A stretch of 49,014 bases of DNA from an uncultured Candidatus Nitrosopumilus sp. (GTDB lineage Archaea; Thermoproteota; Nitrososphaeria; Nitrososphaerales; Nitrosopumilaceae), in contig CAJQRN010000006.1 in NCBI GenBank assembly GCA_905612295.1, positions 1-49,014 on the forward strand. The letters are read 5' to 3'. This document shows positions 15,480 to 22,803 of this stretch, one piece after another. A program made the position numbers and the translations under genes. Position 1 is the first letter of the stretch; the number at the start of each line of letters is the position of its first letter. A model generated the notes under the pieces. That model did no database searches and had not been told where the DNA came from. It was given only the letters and a program-made list of their open reading frames with translations.

Positions 15480-16406
15480 TTGAGTAAAGAATCATCAGCA
15501 ATTAATCCATCAAGTCTGGAATACATCCAAGTAACACCTGAGGACCACTATGTTCGTAAAGTACCAGCATATCATGAGATTAGAAATGAGTTTAAAATCT
15601 ACGACGGACTACTTACAAGCAGAAAACCACTGTTAATCCAGGGACCAAAAGGAATTGGTAAAACTCTCAGTATTGCAAAATGGGTATCTAAAAAAGCAAA
15701 AATGCCATTTATTCAATACGATTGTAGTGAGGGAACAAAAGAAAGTAACCTCATCGGTCGTTCTATAATTCACAAAAGTGGAACTACCCCATTCAAGCTT
15801 GGCGTAATTCCTACAGCAATTGAACTTGCAAATAAAGCAAAAATTGCAGTTCTTTGTCTTGAAGAAGTTGGCTCATTAGCACCTGCCATGCAAAAATTAC
15901 TCAACCCCCTACTTGATTGGCGTTCTGGATTATACGTTGATGCACTTGATAAAACATTCCACTTGGAAGAGGATGCAAAACTAATAGTTTTTGCAACAAG
16001 TAACCCAAGTAACAACGGTGGAATTTACGAGTTAAACCAAGATCTAAAAAGTAGATTTGCAATTTGGAACTGGAATTATCCAGAGACCAAAGATGAAATG
16101 TCAATGGTAAATTTAACTGACATTCCAAAAGAATTCTCAAAAGGCATATTTCTATTGGCAATGGAAACAAGAGCTCTTGAGAAAAATGGAAGTCTAGACT
16201 ATGCAATATCCACCAGAGACATATCTGATGCATTTCACCTATACCGTAGCTACAAGTCAGTTGACGGAATTAATGCAGAACAACTAGTTTTAGATTTAAA
16301 AATACTAGGAAACTATGATGCAGAGGATCAAATTGATACAATCAAGTCACGTATAGAAAGCATCTTTGGTAAAGCAATGTTTGATGTGTCCAGTAAAACT
16401 CAATAA
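15480..16406 (+). CDS. MoxR/CobS-like AAA+ ATPase
   Basis: A 308-residue AAA+ ATPase starting at TTG. Walker A is GPKGIGKT (55-62), Walker B is AVLCLEEVG (123-131), sensor 1 is FATSNPS (171-177) and the arginine finger is in LKSRF (189-193). Insertion around PFKLGVIPTAIELANKAK follows the MoxR/CobS pattern, in which the ATPase remodels a substrate together with a VWA partner. The stop shares one base with the ATG of the VWA gene (TAATG), so the pair is co-translated. Related pairs form cobaltochelatase (CobS/CobT) or MoxR-VWA chaperones; CobS-like proteins are also common in viruses. No CobN large subunit is present here. Confidence 0.85.
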   Translation: MSKESSAINPSSLEYIQVTPEDHYVRKVPAYHEIRNEFKIYDGLLTSRKPLLIQGPKGIGKTLSIAKWVSKKAKMPFIQYDCSEGTKESNLIGRSIIHKSGTTPFKLGVIPTAIELANKAKIAVLCLEEVGSLAPAMQKLLNPLLDWRSGLYVDALDKTFHLEEDAKLIVFATSNPSNNGGIYELNQDLKSRFAIWNWNYPETKDEMSMVNLTDIPKEFSKGIFLLAMETRALEKNGSLDYAISTRDISDAFHLYRSYKSVDGINAEQLVLDLKILGNYDAEDQIDTIKSRIESIFGKAMFDVSSKTQ

Positions 16407-18223
16407 TGTTTCTGATTTCAGAAAGTAATAATCTAAATTTTGAAAAAAATTCAGAATATGAAATATATCACAACATGATTGGTATCTTTGAGCAATTAAA
16501 AAAAAAGAAAATCAAACTAAATCTTGTTGATGGTAATACAGTTGAATTAGATAATACCGGTGCAGAATATGAAATAAGACTTGGAGTTGCACCAGAAGTT
16601 GAAACGCCAAAAACAAAACTGGAAAGAATTCTTTCAAAAATAATTTTTAATTCCCCTGATAAAGAATTTAAGAAATATATCGACACCATAAAACCTGATA
16701 CAACCAAGATACAGCACACATTACTTTTAAAAAATTTAAAAATTATCTATGATATTTTAGAAATTAGGCGTGTTGAGTCATGTTATGGGGAAATTTATCC
16801 AGGTGCAAACGATAGATTTGTGGATGCAAGAATTGAGAATTTTAAAAAACAAGTCCCAGAGGATATAATTCCAATTGACCCAATAGAAGCACTACGTTTT
16901 GCAAGATATGATCAGATGGATTTAGTGCTAAAAAGTGAGTTCAAAGATGCTATTGATTATATCAAAGCAGTAGAGTTAACAGGAAAAAAGGGAGCATATG
17001 ATCTTGCGTTAATGTATTGGGAAAAAGTGGTTCAGGAATTTTTGTTTAGAAAGAAAGAAAAAAATGAAAACGAAGCACTAGAAGACTTTCTTAGTGATGA
17101 TGTACGAAATCAAAAATCAAAAGATGGTACTGAGGAATCAAAAACAAATTCAGAACAAAATGACGATAAATCTTCAAAAACTTTAGAGGATGTAATTAAT
17201 GAAAAAATTGAGGAAGAGGGAGAGGACAAATCAAAGGAAAAAGATGGCGGAACAAAGGAAGAAAAAGTTGCAGAGGCTAAAAAAAGTAAACTGTTATCTG
17301 ATTTTAAAAATCCCTTTGAGCTTGACGACAAAAGTAAATCTAGCTTTGAGGACACACGTGAAAGGTTAAAAAAATCAGGAAAAAAAGAAATTACATCCAT
17401 AGAAAAGGAATTAGAAAAAATTTCGAAAAAAAAGGTGATACAGAAATCCAACTGGAATAATATTCAAAGTCACATTACTGTAAACGAGCACAAGCATACC
17501 GATTTAATTGAATTTAACAAAACAACATCTAGAAAATTAAAAAGTACATTTAAAAAAATTCAGGGCGGAAGAATGGGTGAAGTTGACTCTACGGGGGAGG
17601 ACATTGATGTCGAGGCATATATTGATTTTAAAATTAACAAGATTGGAAAGTTTTTAATCAATTCCAAGAAATTTTCAGGTTTTGATATAATCTTGGCAAT
17701 TGATGAGAGTTCTTCCATGGGTGACCACATGGATACAGTTAAGCGAATGTGTGCAACACTTTACGACTCAATATCGGATTTACCCCATGTCAGACTTACA
17801 ATTATGGGCTGGAACGGAACAGCAGGACATTGTTATATCAAAAAAATTACAAAACCAACACAGATTGGCTCACTTGAGGCATTTGGAGAGACACCGCTTG
17901 CAATGGCAATAGGATATGCAAAGCATGAGATTGAAAAAATGACCAGTCAAAGACGATTATTTTTCTTAATTACCGACGGACATCCAAATGAACATGGAGA
18001 TATTGCAATTGCAAGAAAGGCAATTAAACAAATGCATCACAAGGGAATTAGTTGCAATGGAATCTATGTTGGAGATAACACTGCAGAGAATACCTCACAG
18101 ATGAAAGAGATTTTTCTAGATAATTTTGTTATTTGTGAAAATTTTGACTATGTGGACACATATCTTATGGATAAAATTAGCAAGCAGATTATTCGCTCAA
18201 TAAAAAAAGTTAATTTCAACTAG
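16406..18223 (+). CDS. CobT/CoxE-like VWA domain protein
   Basis: A 605-residue partner of the preceding ATPase. Residues 1-210 are a helical domain. About 215-345 form a highly charged Lys/Glu/Asp/Ser linker, as in CobT. A C-terminal von Willebrand A domain follows, with a complete MIDAS site: DESSS at 433-437, T496 in GETPLA, and D524 in TDGHP. Such domains bind a protein partner through Mg2+. The one-base overlap with the ATPase gene supports a stable two-component complex. A cobaltochelatase role is possible by homology, but the neighbouring nuclease points instead to a DNA-related or mobile-element function. Confidence 0.85.
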   Translation: MFLISESNNLNFEKNSEYEIYHNMIGIFEQLKKKKIKLNLVDGNTVELDNTGAEYEIRLGVAPEVETPKTKLERILSKIIFNSPDKEFKKYIDTIKPDTTKIQHTLLLKNLKIIYDILEIRRVESCYGEIYPGANDRFVDARIENFKKQVPEDIIPIDPIEALRFARYDQMDLVLKSEFKDAIDYIKAVELTGKKGAYDLALMYWEKVVQEFLFRKKEKNENEALEDFLSDDVRNQKSKDGTEESKTNSEQNDDKSSKTLEDVINEKIEEEGEDKSKEKDGGTKEEKVAEAKKSKLLSDFKNPFELDDKSKSSFEDTRERLKKSGKKEITSIEKELEKISKKKVIQKSNWNNIQSHITVNEHKHTDLIEFNKTTSRKLKSTFKKIQGGRMGEVDSTGEDIDVEAYIDFKINKIGKFLINSKKFSGFDIILAIDESSSMGDHMDTVKRMCATLYDSISDLPHVRLTIMGWNGTAGHCYIKKITKPTQIGSLEAFGETPLAMAIGYAKHEIEKMTSQRRLFFLITDGHPNEHGDIAIARKAIKQMHHKGISCNGIYVGDNTAENTSQMKEIFLDNFVICENFDYVDTYLMDKISKQIIRSIKKVNFN

Positions 18224-18352
18224 AATTAAAAAAATATTTAAAAAAAATTAACAGATTGATTTAATCTCAGATATTCTCTAAAAATTTTATCTAGTTCCTG
18301 TTTGTTGAGTGATTGACCATCATATGATAATGATAGATAATAATAAGACCAT

Positions 18353-18364
18353 AGTATGCATACT
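18353..18364 (+). promoter_or_regulatory. palindromic operator AGTATGCATACT
   Basis: A perfect 12-bp palindrome, AGTATGCATACT, followed by a further half-site ATACT (18369-18373), directly in front of the regulator's ATG at 18377. An AT-rich TATA-like run (ataataata near 18340) precedes it, placing the palindrome at or just before the expected start of transcription, where binding would repress. The core GTATGCATAC recurs at 19724-19733. Confidence 0.6.
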
Positions 18365-18376
18365 GAACATACTAAA

Positions 18377-19123
18377 ATGACAAATCTAGCCACGTTTCGA
18401 GTACATATTGCCCCTCTAGGTTTTGAAATTGATAGAATTATCATTCCTCTCAAACAAACAAAGGCAGACAAATTATGGATAATATCTCAGGATAGTCATA
18501 CTAAAGACAAATCAGCTCCCTATTTGGAAAAAATAAAAAAAGAATGTAAAAAAATGGGAGTCGAACTTAAAGTTGCACATAGTGATAGACTAAGTCTTTT
18601 CAAAGCAATAAAATCAATCAAAGATATTATTTCTCAAGAAACAGGGAATTACATTTACGTAAATGTCGCATCAGGATCAAAAATACAATCAATTGCATGT
18701 ATGATGGCATGCATGGTGTTAAAGGAGTGCGATAACTTGCAACCATTTTATGCAGAACCTGAAAGTTATGCAGCATTTGAAGGAAAGCAACAATCATTTG
18801 GAATCAAAGATACAATCCCCCTACCAATATATGAGATACAAACACCAAAACCAAAATTACTTGCAGCATTAAAAATAGTTTCAGACCAACCAACACAAAA
18901 AATTACAAAAAAAGAAATGGCACAAATTGCAGAGGAACAAAAAATCATTACAGTAAACGCAGAAGATGAAAATCACTCGCAAGCTAGATTTGCAAGTTTA
19001 GATAAGAACATCATAGCACCATTAGAAAAAGAATGGAAGTTTATAGAAGTTGAAAAAATTGGCAGAAACCGTTGGATAAAAATTACTCAGGAAGGGAAAG
19101 ATGCAGCAGAATTTTTACTTTAA
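18377..19123 (+). CDS. CARF-like winged-helix regulator (HFX_2341/DUF6293 type)
   Basis: A 248-residue two-domain protein. The N-terminus starts RVHIAPLGFEIDRIIIPL and continues as a Rossmann-like CARF fold: LWIISQDS strand, and VNVASGSKIQSIACMM (95-110), which matches the ligand-binding N-x-[ST]-x-G-[ST]-K loop of CARF proteins. Residues about 150-245 are a winged helix (KITKKEMAQIAEEQ, then a wing with GRNRWIKIT). I chose the ATG at 18377 because an earlier in-frame ATG (18356) lies inside the operator palindrome and family members begin close to the RVH motif. CARF domains in CRISPR regulators sense cyclic oligonucleotides; the ligand here is unknown. Its end overlaps the convergent exonuclease by 9 bp. 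Confidence 0.8.
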   Translation: MTNLATFRVHIAPLGFEIDRIIIPLKQTKADKLWIISQDSHTKDKSAPYLEKIKKECKKMGVELKVAHSDRLSLFKAIKSIKDIISQETGNYIYVNVASGSKIQSIACMMACMVLKECDNLQPFYAEPESYAAFEGKQQSFGIKDTIPLPIYEIQTPKPKLLAALKIVSDQPTQKITKKEMAQIAEEQKIITVNAEDENHSQARFASLDKNIIAPLEKEWKFIEVEKIGRNRWIKITQEGKDAAEFLL

Positions 19124-19663
19124 TTCTTTTTCCCATAACTTTCTTAACTCTGGCATTTCTTTATGTAACCACGAATACCATTTTACAAATTCAGCAGTTT
19201 CATTTTTAATATAATCTATAATCTCATCATATTTTTTTACATCATACCAATGAACAACTGGGCTTCCACTGTGAGTTTTTCCTGTTAGTTTGTCTAATCC
19301 TGATCCTCTAAACTCACCTTTATTCATCATAATTCCAATAGCATGCAAATCAATACAAGGTCTTGATAAAATTGTAATTGGAAATAAATTATATTTTGCA
19401 GATTTTTCTAAAAGAAATTTATGCTCAAATCCCAAATTATATCCAACAGGAACAAAATCAAATGAATAATTGTTAGTAATTGGAGAGTTTTCGATGAATT
19501 TTCTTAGCATTTCCTCCTCACCTAATTCCCATTCTTTGAGTATGGTCAATTCCCCCAGTTGTTTGCCTGTACCACGCTCAAGCTCCACATATTGAATAGT
19601 AGTTATCTTGTTTTCAACCTCATCCAAACCAGTAGTTTCGATATCTAGGTAGTAATTTCCCAT
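19115..19663 (-). CDS. DEDD-family 3'-5' exonuclease-like protein
   Basis: A 182-residue protein with an RNase H-like exonuclease fold. Exo I is clear (NYYLDIETTGLD, residues 3-14, supplying D and E). The Exo II position reads VGYNLGFEHKFLL, with Glu where most relatives have Asp. The Exo III-like region IIDYIKNETAEFVKWY likewise has Glu in the expected Asp place. Such proteins remove nucleotides from 3' ends of DNA or RNA; whether Glu supports the same chemistry is uncertain. It is convergent with the CARF-like regulator and shares an upstream region rich in the regulator's palindrome with small plus-strand genes. Confidence 0.75.
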   Translation of the reverse strand: MGNYYLDIETTGLDEVENKITTIQYVELERGTGKQLGELTILKEWELGEEEMLRKFIENSPITNNYSFDFVPVGYNLGFEHKFLLEKSAKYNLFPITILSRPCIDLHAIGIMMNKGEFRGSGLDKLTGKTHSGSPVVHWYDVKKYDEIIDYIKNETAEFVKWYSWLHKEMPELRKLWEKELK

Positions 19664-19710
19664 ATTGTTGCTTTATTTTTAGATATTTTACTATGATCAT
19701 TAATTGTATG

Positions 19711-19763
19711 AATAGTATGGACTGTATGCATACTATTGACATGTGTCATAATAATACTAGTAT
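19711..19763. promoter_or_regulatory. cluster of AGTAT/ATACT operator half-sites
   Basis: AATAGTAT (19711-19718) and ATACTATT (19730-19737) form an inverted repeat. Inside it is the palindrome GTATGCATAC (19724-19733), the same core as in front of the regulator at 18353-18364. A second palindrome, ATACTAGTAT, is at 19754-19763. The cluster sits in the divergent promoter between the exonuclease (start 19663) and the small genes from 19776, so one regulator could control both directions. Confidence 0.6.
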
Positions 19764-19775
19764 CATATACAATAC

Positions 19776-19847
19776 ATGAAACCAACAATGTATCCAACAA
19801 TCATCAGAGACTTTGATGATAAAGATGAACCAGGAGTGTATGATTAA
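19776..19847 (+). CDS. micropeptide ORF
   Basis: A 23-codon ORF (MKPTMYPTIIRDFDDKDEPG at the start) directly downstream of the operator cluster and two bases before the next ORF's ATG. It is too short to judge on composition; its position in a compact run of small genes is the only support. It could be a leader peptide. Confidence 0.3.
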   Translation: MKPTMYPTIIRDFDDKDEPGVYD

Positions 19848-19849
19848 TC

Positions 19850-19969
19850 ATGACCGTTTTATTTAGGTTGAATAATTCATCATACCAAGATAGTATTGCA
19901 ATATCATTTGCAAATCTAAAAGAAAAGTTAGCACAACATGAAAATCAAATTGTGGAGGAAACAAAATAA
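19850..19969 (+). CDS. small hypothetical protein
   Basis: A 39-residue ORF (MTVLFRLNNSSYQDSIAISF at the start), ending in a charged amphipathic helix (ANLKEKLAQHENQIVEETK). It follows the micropeptide by two bases and precedes the zinc-ribbon gene by 21 bp, all on the same strand. Function unknown. Confidence 0.4.
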   Translation: MTVLFRLNNSSYQDSIAISFANLKEKLAQHENQIVEETK

Positions 19970-19990
19970 TTTATTTGTCAAGATTATTTT

Positions 19991-20224
19991 TTGAGAGGTA
20001 TACAGATATTGTTTAAAAAATATCTGACATGTCCTGAATGTAATAAAAATAATGTCGCATGTATTTTTTGGGGATATCCCACAGATACGGATTTGTATCT
20101 GCAGGCAATTAAAGACAAAGAAATTGTGGATGGAGGTTGTCTAGTTTCAGATAATGATCCAAAATGGGAGTGTACTGATTGTCATCACAAATGGGGAACA
20201 AGAGAAGAGGATGAGGACAAATGA
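19991..20224 (+). CDS. zinc-ribbon protein
   Basis: A 77-residue protein from a TTG start; another TTG at 20009 is possible. LTCPECNKNNVACIFWGYP gives the first knuckle, and GGCLVSDNDPKWECTDCHHKWG the second (C-x2-C plus C-x2-C). I recall similar small zinc-ribbon proteins (FKKYLTCPxC ... NDPKWxCxxCxxxW) from many bacteria and phages, without an assigned function. It sits in the small-gene run behind the operator cluster. Confidence 0.7.
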   Translation: MRGIQILFKKYLTCPECNKNNVACIFWGYPTDTDLYLQAIKDKEIVDGGCLVSDNDPKWECTDCHHKWGTREEDEDK

Positions 20225-20261
20225 TCAGATTTACTAAAAATGTTACAGAGGGTACAAAATA

Positions 20262-20555
20262 ATGTCAAATGAAACAGTAGACTCTAAAAAGAAAAGTGTG
20301 TCTGAGGCATTAGTCAACTCCTTTGGAGGTTATCCTATAGGGTATGGGGTCGGAATTATTATTTTGCCACTCTCAATGGGTTGGATTCAAGAGGATCCGT
20401 ACATGGCAAATATTGCAATTACAGGGGTATATGCTACAGTATCTTTTGTTAGGTCTTATTTTTTGAGAAGAGTATTTGAGAAATATGGTATTGATGATAA
20501 TTTTATTCGATTAGCAAAACGTGGAATTATAAAATTGATTGGTTCTGCAAAATAA
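20262..20555 (+). CDS. small membrane protein, phage-type (DUF7220-like)
   Basis: A 97-residue protein with two transmembrane segments (about 25-45, GYGVGIIILPLSMGW, and 52-72, ANIAITGVYATVSFVRSYFL) followed by RRVFEKYG. The VNSFGGYPIGYGVG and TVSFVRSYxLRRxFE signatures resemble small membrane proteins usually found in prophages (DUF7220 as I recall; not checked). Its presence supports a mobile-element origin for this block. Last gene before the core gene purP. Confidence 0.6.
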   Translation: MSNETVDSKKKSVSEALVNSFGGYPIGYGVGIIILPLSMGWIQEDPYMANIAITGVYATVSFVRSYFLRRVFEKYGIDDNFIRLAKRGIIKLIGSAK

Positions 20556-20736
20556 TAAATTATTAACTAAACTAGTACTAGAAACAGTATTACTGGAATA
20601 ACATTTATCATCATATTTTTCTAACTTACCAAATTTAGCTCAACACTTGTTCCTATTTTGAGCGGTTTTGTGTCAATTGTGATAAATTAGAAAGTAAAAG
20701 ATATTCTAAATGAGAAAATAAATTAAAAATAATCAT

Positions 20737-20802
20737 ATGTCTACGGATTTTATTTGGCAACAGTTCATAAAGTACAAAATCATACCTAGAGTAAGAAAAT
20801 GA
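20737..20802 (+). CDS. short upstream ORF overlapping purP
   Basis: A 21-codon ORF (MSTDFIWQQFIKYKIIPRVR at the start) whose TGA overlaps the purP ATG (ATGA). Its peptide resembles, in character and position, the N-terminal helix that some archaeal PurP proteins carry before the IATLGSH motif. It may be a translated leader or a frame-shifted remnant. Low confidence. Confidence 0.25.
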   Translation: MSTDFIWQQFIKYKIIPRVRK

Positions 20803-21824
20803 CGGCCATAGCAACTTTGGGTTCTCACTGCTCCTTACAGGTTTTAAAAGGTGCAAAAGATGAAGGTCTTAAAACAATCCTAGTTTGTGAAAAAAAGCGT
20901 GAAAAATTATATCGTAGATTTCCATTTATTGATGAATTAATCATGGTAGATTCCTTCAAGGAAGTTCTTGATGCAAAAACTCAAAAAATTCTTGAGGAAA
21001 ATAATGCAGTTTTAATCCCACACGGGACACTAATTGCACAAATGAACTCTGAGGAAATCGAATCAATCAAAACCCCCGTATTTGGAAACAAATGGATTCT
21101 CAGATGGGAGTCAGACAGAAACATGAAAGAGCAGCTCATGAAAGAGGCAAACCTTCCAATGCCAAGACCAATTTCAGAACCTAAGGATATTGAAAACCTG
21201 GTAATTGTAAAAAGACAGGGAGCAGCAGGAGGCAAGGGGTATTTCATGGCAGCCAATGAAGAGGACTACCATGCAAAAAGAAACCAGCTGATTGCAGAAG
21301 GCGTACTTTCAAAAGATGAGACTTTATACATTCAGGAATATGCCGCAGGCGTTTTGGCATACTTGCAATTCTTTTACTCACCGTTAACAGGCGAATTGGA
21401 ATTCTTTGGCGCTGATCAAAGACACGAGTCAGACATTGAGGGTCTTGGAAGAATTCCAGCAGAGCAGCAATTAAAATCAAAAAAGGTTCCGTCCTTTAAC
21501 GTGATTGGAAACAGTCCGCTGGTTTTGAGGGAATCATTACTGGATGAGGTGTATACGATGGGCGAGAATTTTGTAGAGGCTGCAAAAAGAGTTGTCGCTC
21601 CGGGAATGAACGGACCGTTTTGTATAGAGGGAGTTTATGACGAGAATGCAAAATTCACATCATTTGAGTTCTCAGCCAGAATTGTTGCTGGAAGCAACAT
21701 CTACATGGATGGCTCCCCGTACTATTCGCTATTATTCAATGAGAACATGAGCATGGGCAAGAGAATTGCAAGGGAGGTAAAGATTGCAACAGAGAAAAAC
21801 CAACTGGACAAGATTACCACATAG
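20799..21824 (+). CDS. purP: FAICAR synthetase PurP (formate-dependent IMP cyclohydrolase step)
   Basis: A 341-residue ATP-grasp ligase of archaeal purine biosynthesis. It makes 5-formaminoimidazole-4-carboxamide ribotide from AICAR, formate and ATP, replacing the PurH transformylase. Signatures: IATLGSHCSLQVLKGAKDEG at the N-terminus, HGTLIAQM, FGNKWILRWESDR, the ATP-grasp loop IVKRQGAAGGKGYF, and GMNGPFCIEGVYDENAKFTSFEFSARIVAGSN with metal-binding Glu residues. Full length apart from the short N-terminal helix seen in some methanogen homologues. The small membrane gene at 21838 follows after 13 bp. Confidence 0.93.
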   Translation: MTAIATLGSHCSLQVLKGAKDEGLKTILVCEKKREKLYRRFPFIDELIMVDSFKEVLDAKTQKILEENNAVLIPHGTLIAQMNSEEIESIKTPVFGNKWILRWESDRNMKEQLMKEANLPMPRPISEPKDIENLVIVKRQGAAGGKGYFMAANEEDYHAKRNQLIAEGVLSKDETLYIQEYAAGVLAYLQFFYSPLTGELEFFGADQRHESDIEGLGRIPAEQQLKSKKVPSFNVIGNSPLVLRESLLDEVYTMGENFVEAAKRVVAPGMNGPFCIEGVYDENAKFTSFEFSARIVAGSNIYMDGSPYYSLLFNENMSMGKRIAREVKIATEKNQLDKITT

Positions 21825-21837
21825 GATATGATGTAAC

Positions 21838-22065
21838 ATGGGACTAAAGGATAAAATTAACATAATTTCAGCAGTGGGATTAATTTCATCTGCGGCAGTA
21901 ATAGCTGCAGGAATTCTTTTGGAAAACAAGGAGCTGTTTGGATTTGAGAACGCAATGCTGCTTTACGTATTGCTGCCATCCGCACTGATTTGGTTTGGTA
22001 CAAGAAAGAACGGCTGCGGAAGCTGCAATCAAATTCCGTTTGATTCTGAAAAAAAATCTAGTTAG
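21838..22065 (+). CDS. two-span membrane protein with CGSC tail
   Basis: A 75-residue protein with helices at about 8-26 (IISAVGLISSAAVIAAGIL) and 39-54 (AMLLYVLLPSALIWFG), then a C-terminal RKNGCGSCNQIPFD. The CGSC motif could bind metal or act as a redox pair on one side of the membrane. It follows purP closely, so it may be co-transcribed, and overlaps the convergent regulator gene by four bases at their stop codons. Function unknown. Confidence 0.65.
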   Translation: MGLKDKINIISAVGLISSAAVIAAGILLENKELFGFENAMLLYVLLPSALIWFGTRKNGCGSCNQIPFDSEKKSS

Positions 22066-22400
22066 TTTTTAGATTCATTAGGATACAGCATCAGTGTAGG
22101 TTCAAGATTTTCCAAAATAATCTCCACCTTTCCAATTCTGCTACGGTAAAGTTTGATTTTCTTACCTTCAGGTGAAATTATGAATCTTTCAATTTCAGCC
22201 AGTGCAAGGTCTTCCAGGTTAGACAGCGTTTTGTAGACAGTTGAGATGGATATTTTTAATTCATTTGCAATTTTGGTGACATCCTTAGATTCATTTTTAA
22301 CAGAAAATAAGACGGAACGGGTACAGACATTGCTTAATGCCTCAATGATTTTTTGAGTGATATCAAACTCGGATAATTGAATTATGCTTCTTTTAGACAC
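22062..22400 (-). CDS. winged-helix transcriptional regulator
   Basis: A 112-residue protein from GTG. It is mostly one winged helix: DITQKIIEALSNVCTRSVLFSVKNESKDVTKIANELKISISTVYKTLSNLEDLALAEIERFIISPEGKKIKLYRSRI, with ISTVYKTLSNLEDL as the recognition helix. The end (ENLEPTLMLYPNESKN) is short. It is a paralogue of the upstream gene at 22408-22737, seven bases away, so they arose by tandem duplication and are probably co-transcribed with it. A role in regulating the adjacent cbtA/cbtB genes is likely from position. Confidence 0.8.
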   Translation of the reverse strand: MSKRSIIQLSEFDITQKIIEALSNVCTRSVLFSVKNESKDVTKIANELKISISTVYKTLSNLEDLALAEIERFIISPEGKKIKLYRSRIGKVEIILENLEPTLMLYPNESKN

Positions 22401-22407
22401 GTAATTT

Positions 22408-22737
22408 CTAATTAGAGACCAATATTAAAACCGGTTCAGGTTTTTTTATGGAGATTTCAGCCTGCTTAATCCTGCTTCGATATATTTTGTACTTGCGTCC
22501 CTTATCAGAAATCATCCATTGCTCTACCTTAATGAGAGTCAAATCCTCAAGATCAGATAATTTTTTGTAAACTGAACTGAGTGGTATTTTCAGCTTGTCT
22601 GAAAGTTCAGCAGCAGTACGGCCTTTCTTAACAATGGTAAATAGAATTGCACGGGATTCTGAATCAGCAAGTGCTTCCATTACTTTTTGAGTGATATCAT
22701 ATTTTTTTAATTGCGGTAGTGTAATTCGTTTTGACAT
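22408..22737 (-). CDS. winged-helix transcriptional regulator (paralogue)
   Basis: A 109-residue ArsR/TrmB-like winged helix: YDITQKVMEALADSESRAILFTIVKKGRTAAELSDKLKIPLSSVYKKLSDLEDLTLIKVEQWMISDKGRKYKIYRSRI. It closely parallels the next gene (same IYRSRI ending of the wing, and EPVLIL versus EPTLML in the tail). No cysteine or histidine cluster suggests direct metal sensing. A 19-bp AT palindrome lies 11 bp upstream of its ATG, fitting autoregulation. Confidence 0.8.
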   Translation of the reverse strand: MSKRITLPQLKKYDITQKVMEALADSESRAILFTIVKKGRTAAELSDKLKIPLSSVYKKLSDLEDLTLIKVEQWMISDKGRKYKIYRSRIKQAEISIKKPEPVLILVSN

Positions 22738-22747
22738 TTAATTTCCA

Positions 22748-22766
22748 TAAATATATCATATATTTA
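22748..22766 (-). promoter_or_regulatory. AT-rich palindrome upstream of the winged-helix pair
   Basis: TAAATATAT and ATATATTTA form a perfect 9-bp inverted repeat around a single C at 22757. It lies 11 bp before the ATG of the 109-residue regulator, where a TATA box or operator would be expected. It may be both; a regulator bound here would block transcription. Confidence 0.45.
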
Positions 22767-22803
22767 AACATCCTACACTTATTCTAGTTCTATAGAATGA
22801 GCA

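Noticed and set aside
14634-20555. CRISPR-Cas locus
   Set aside because: There is a Cas4-like and a CARF-like protein, but no cas1, cas2, effector or repeat array in the window.
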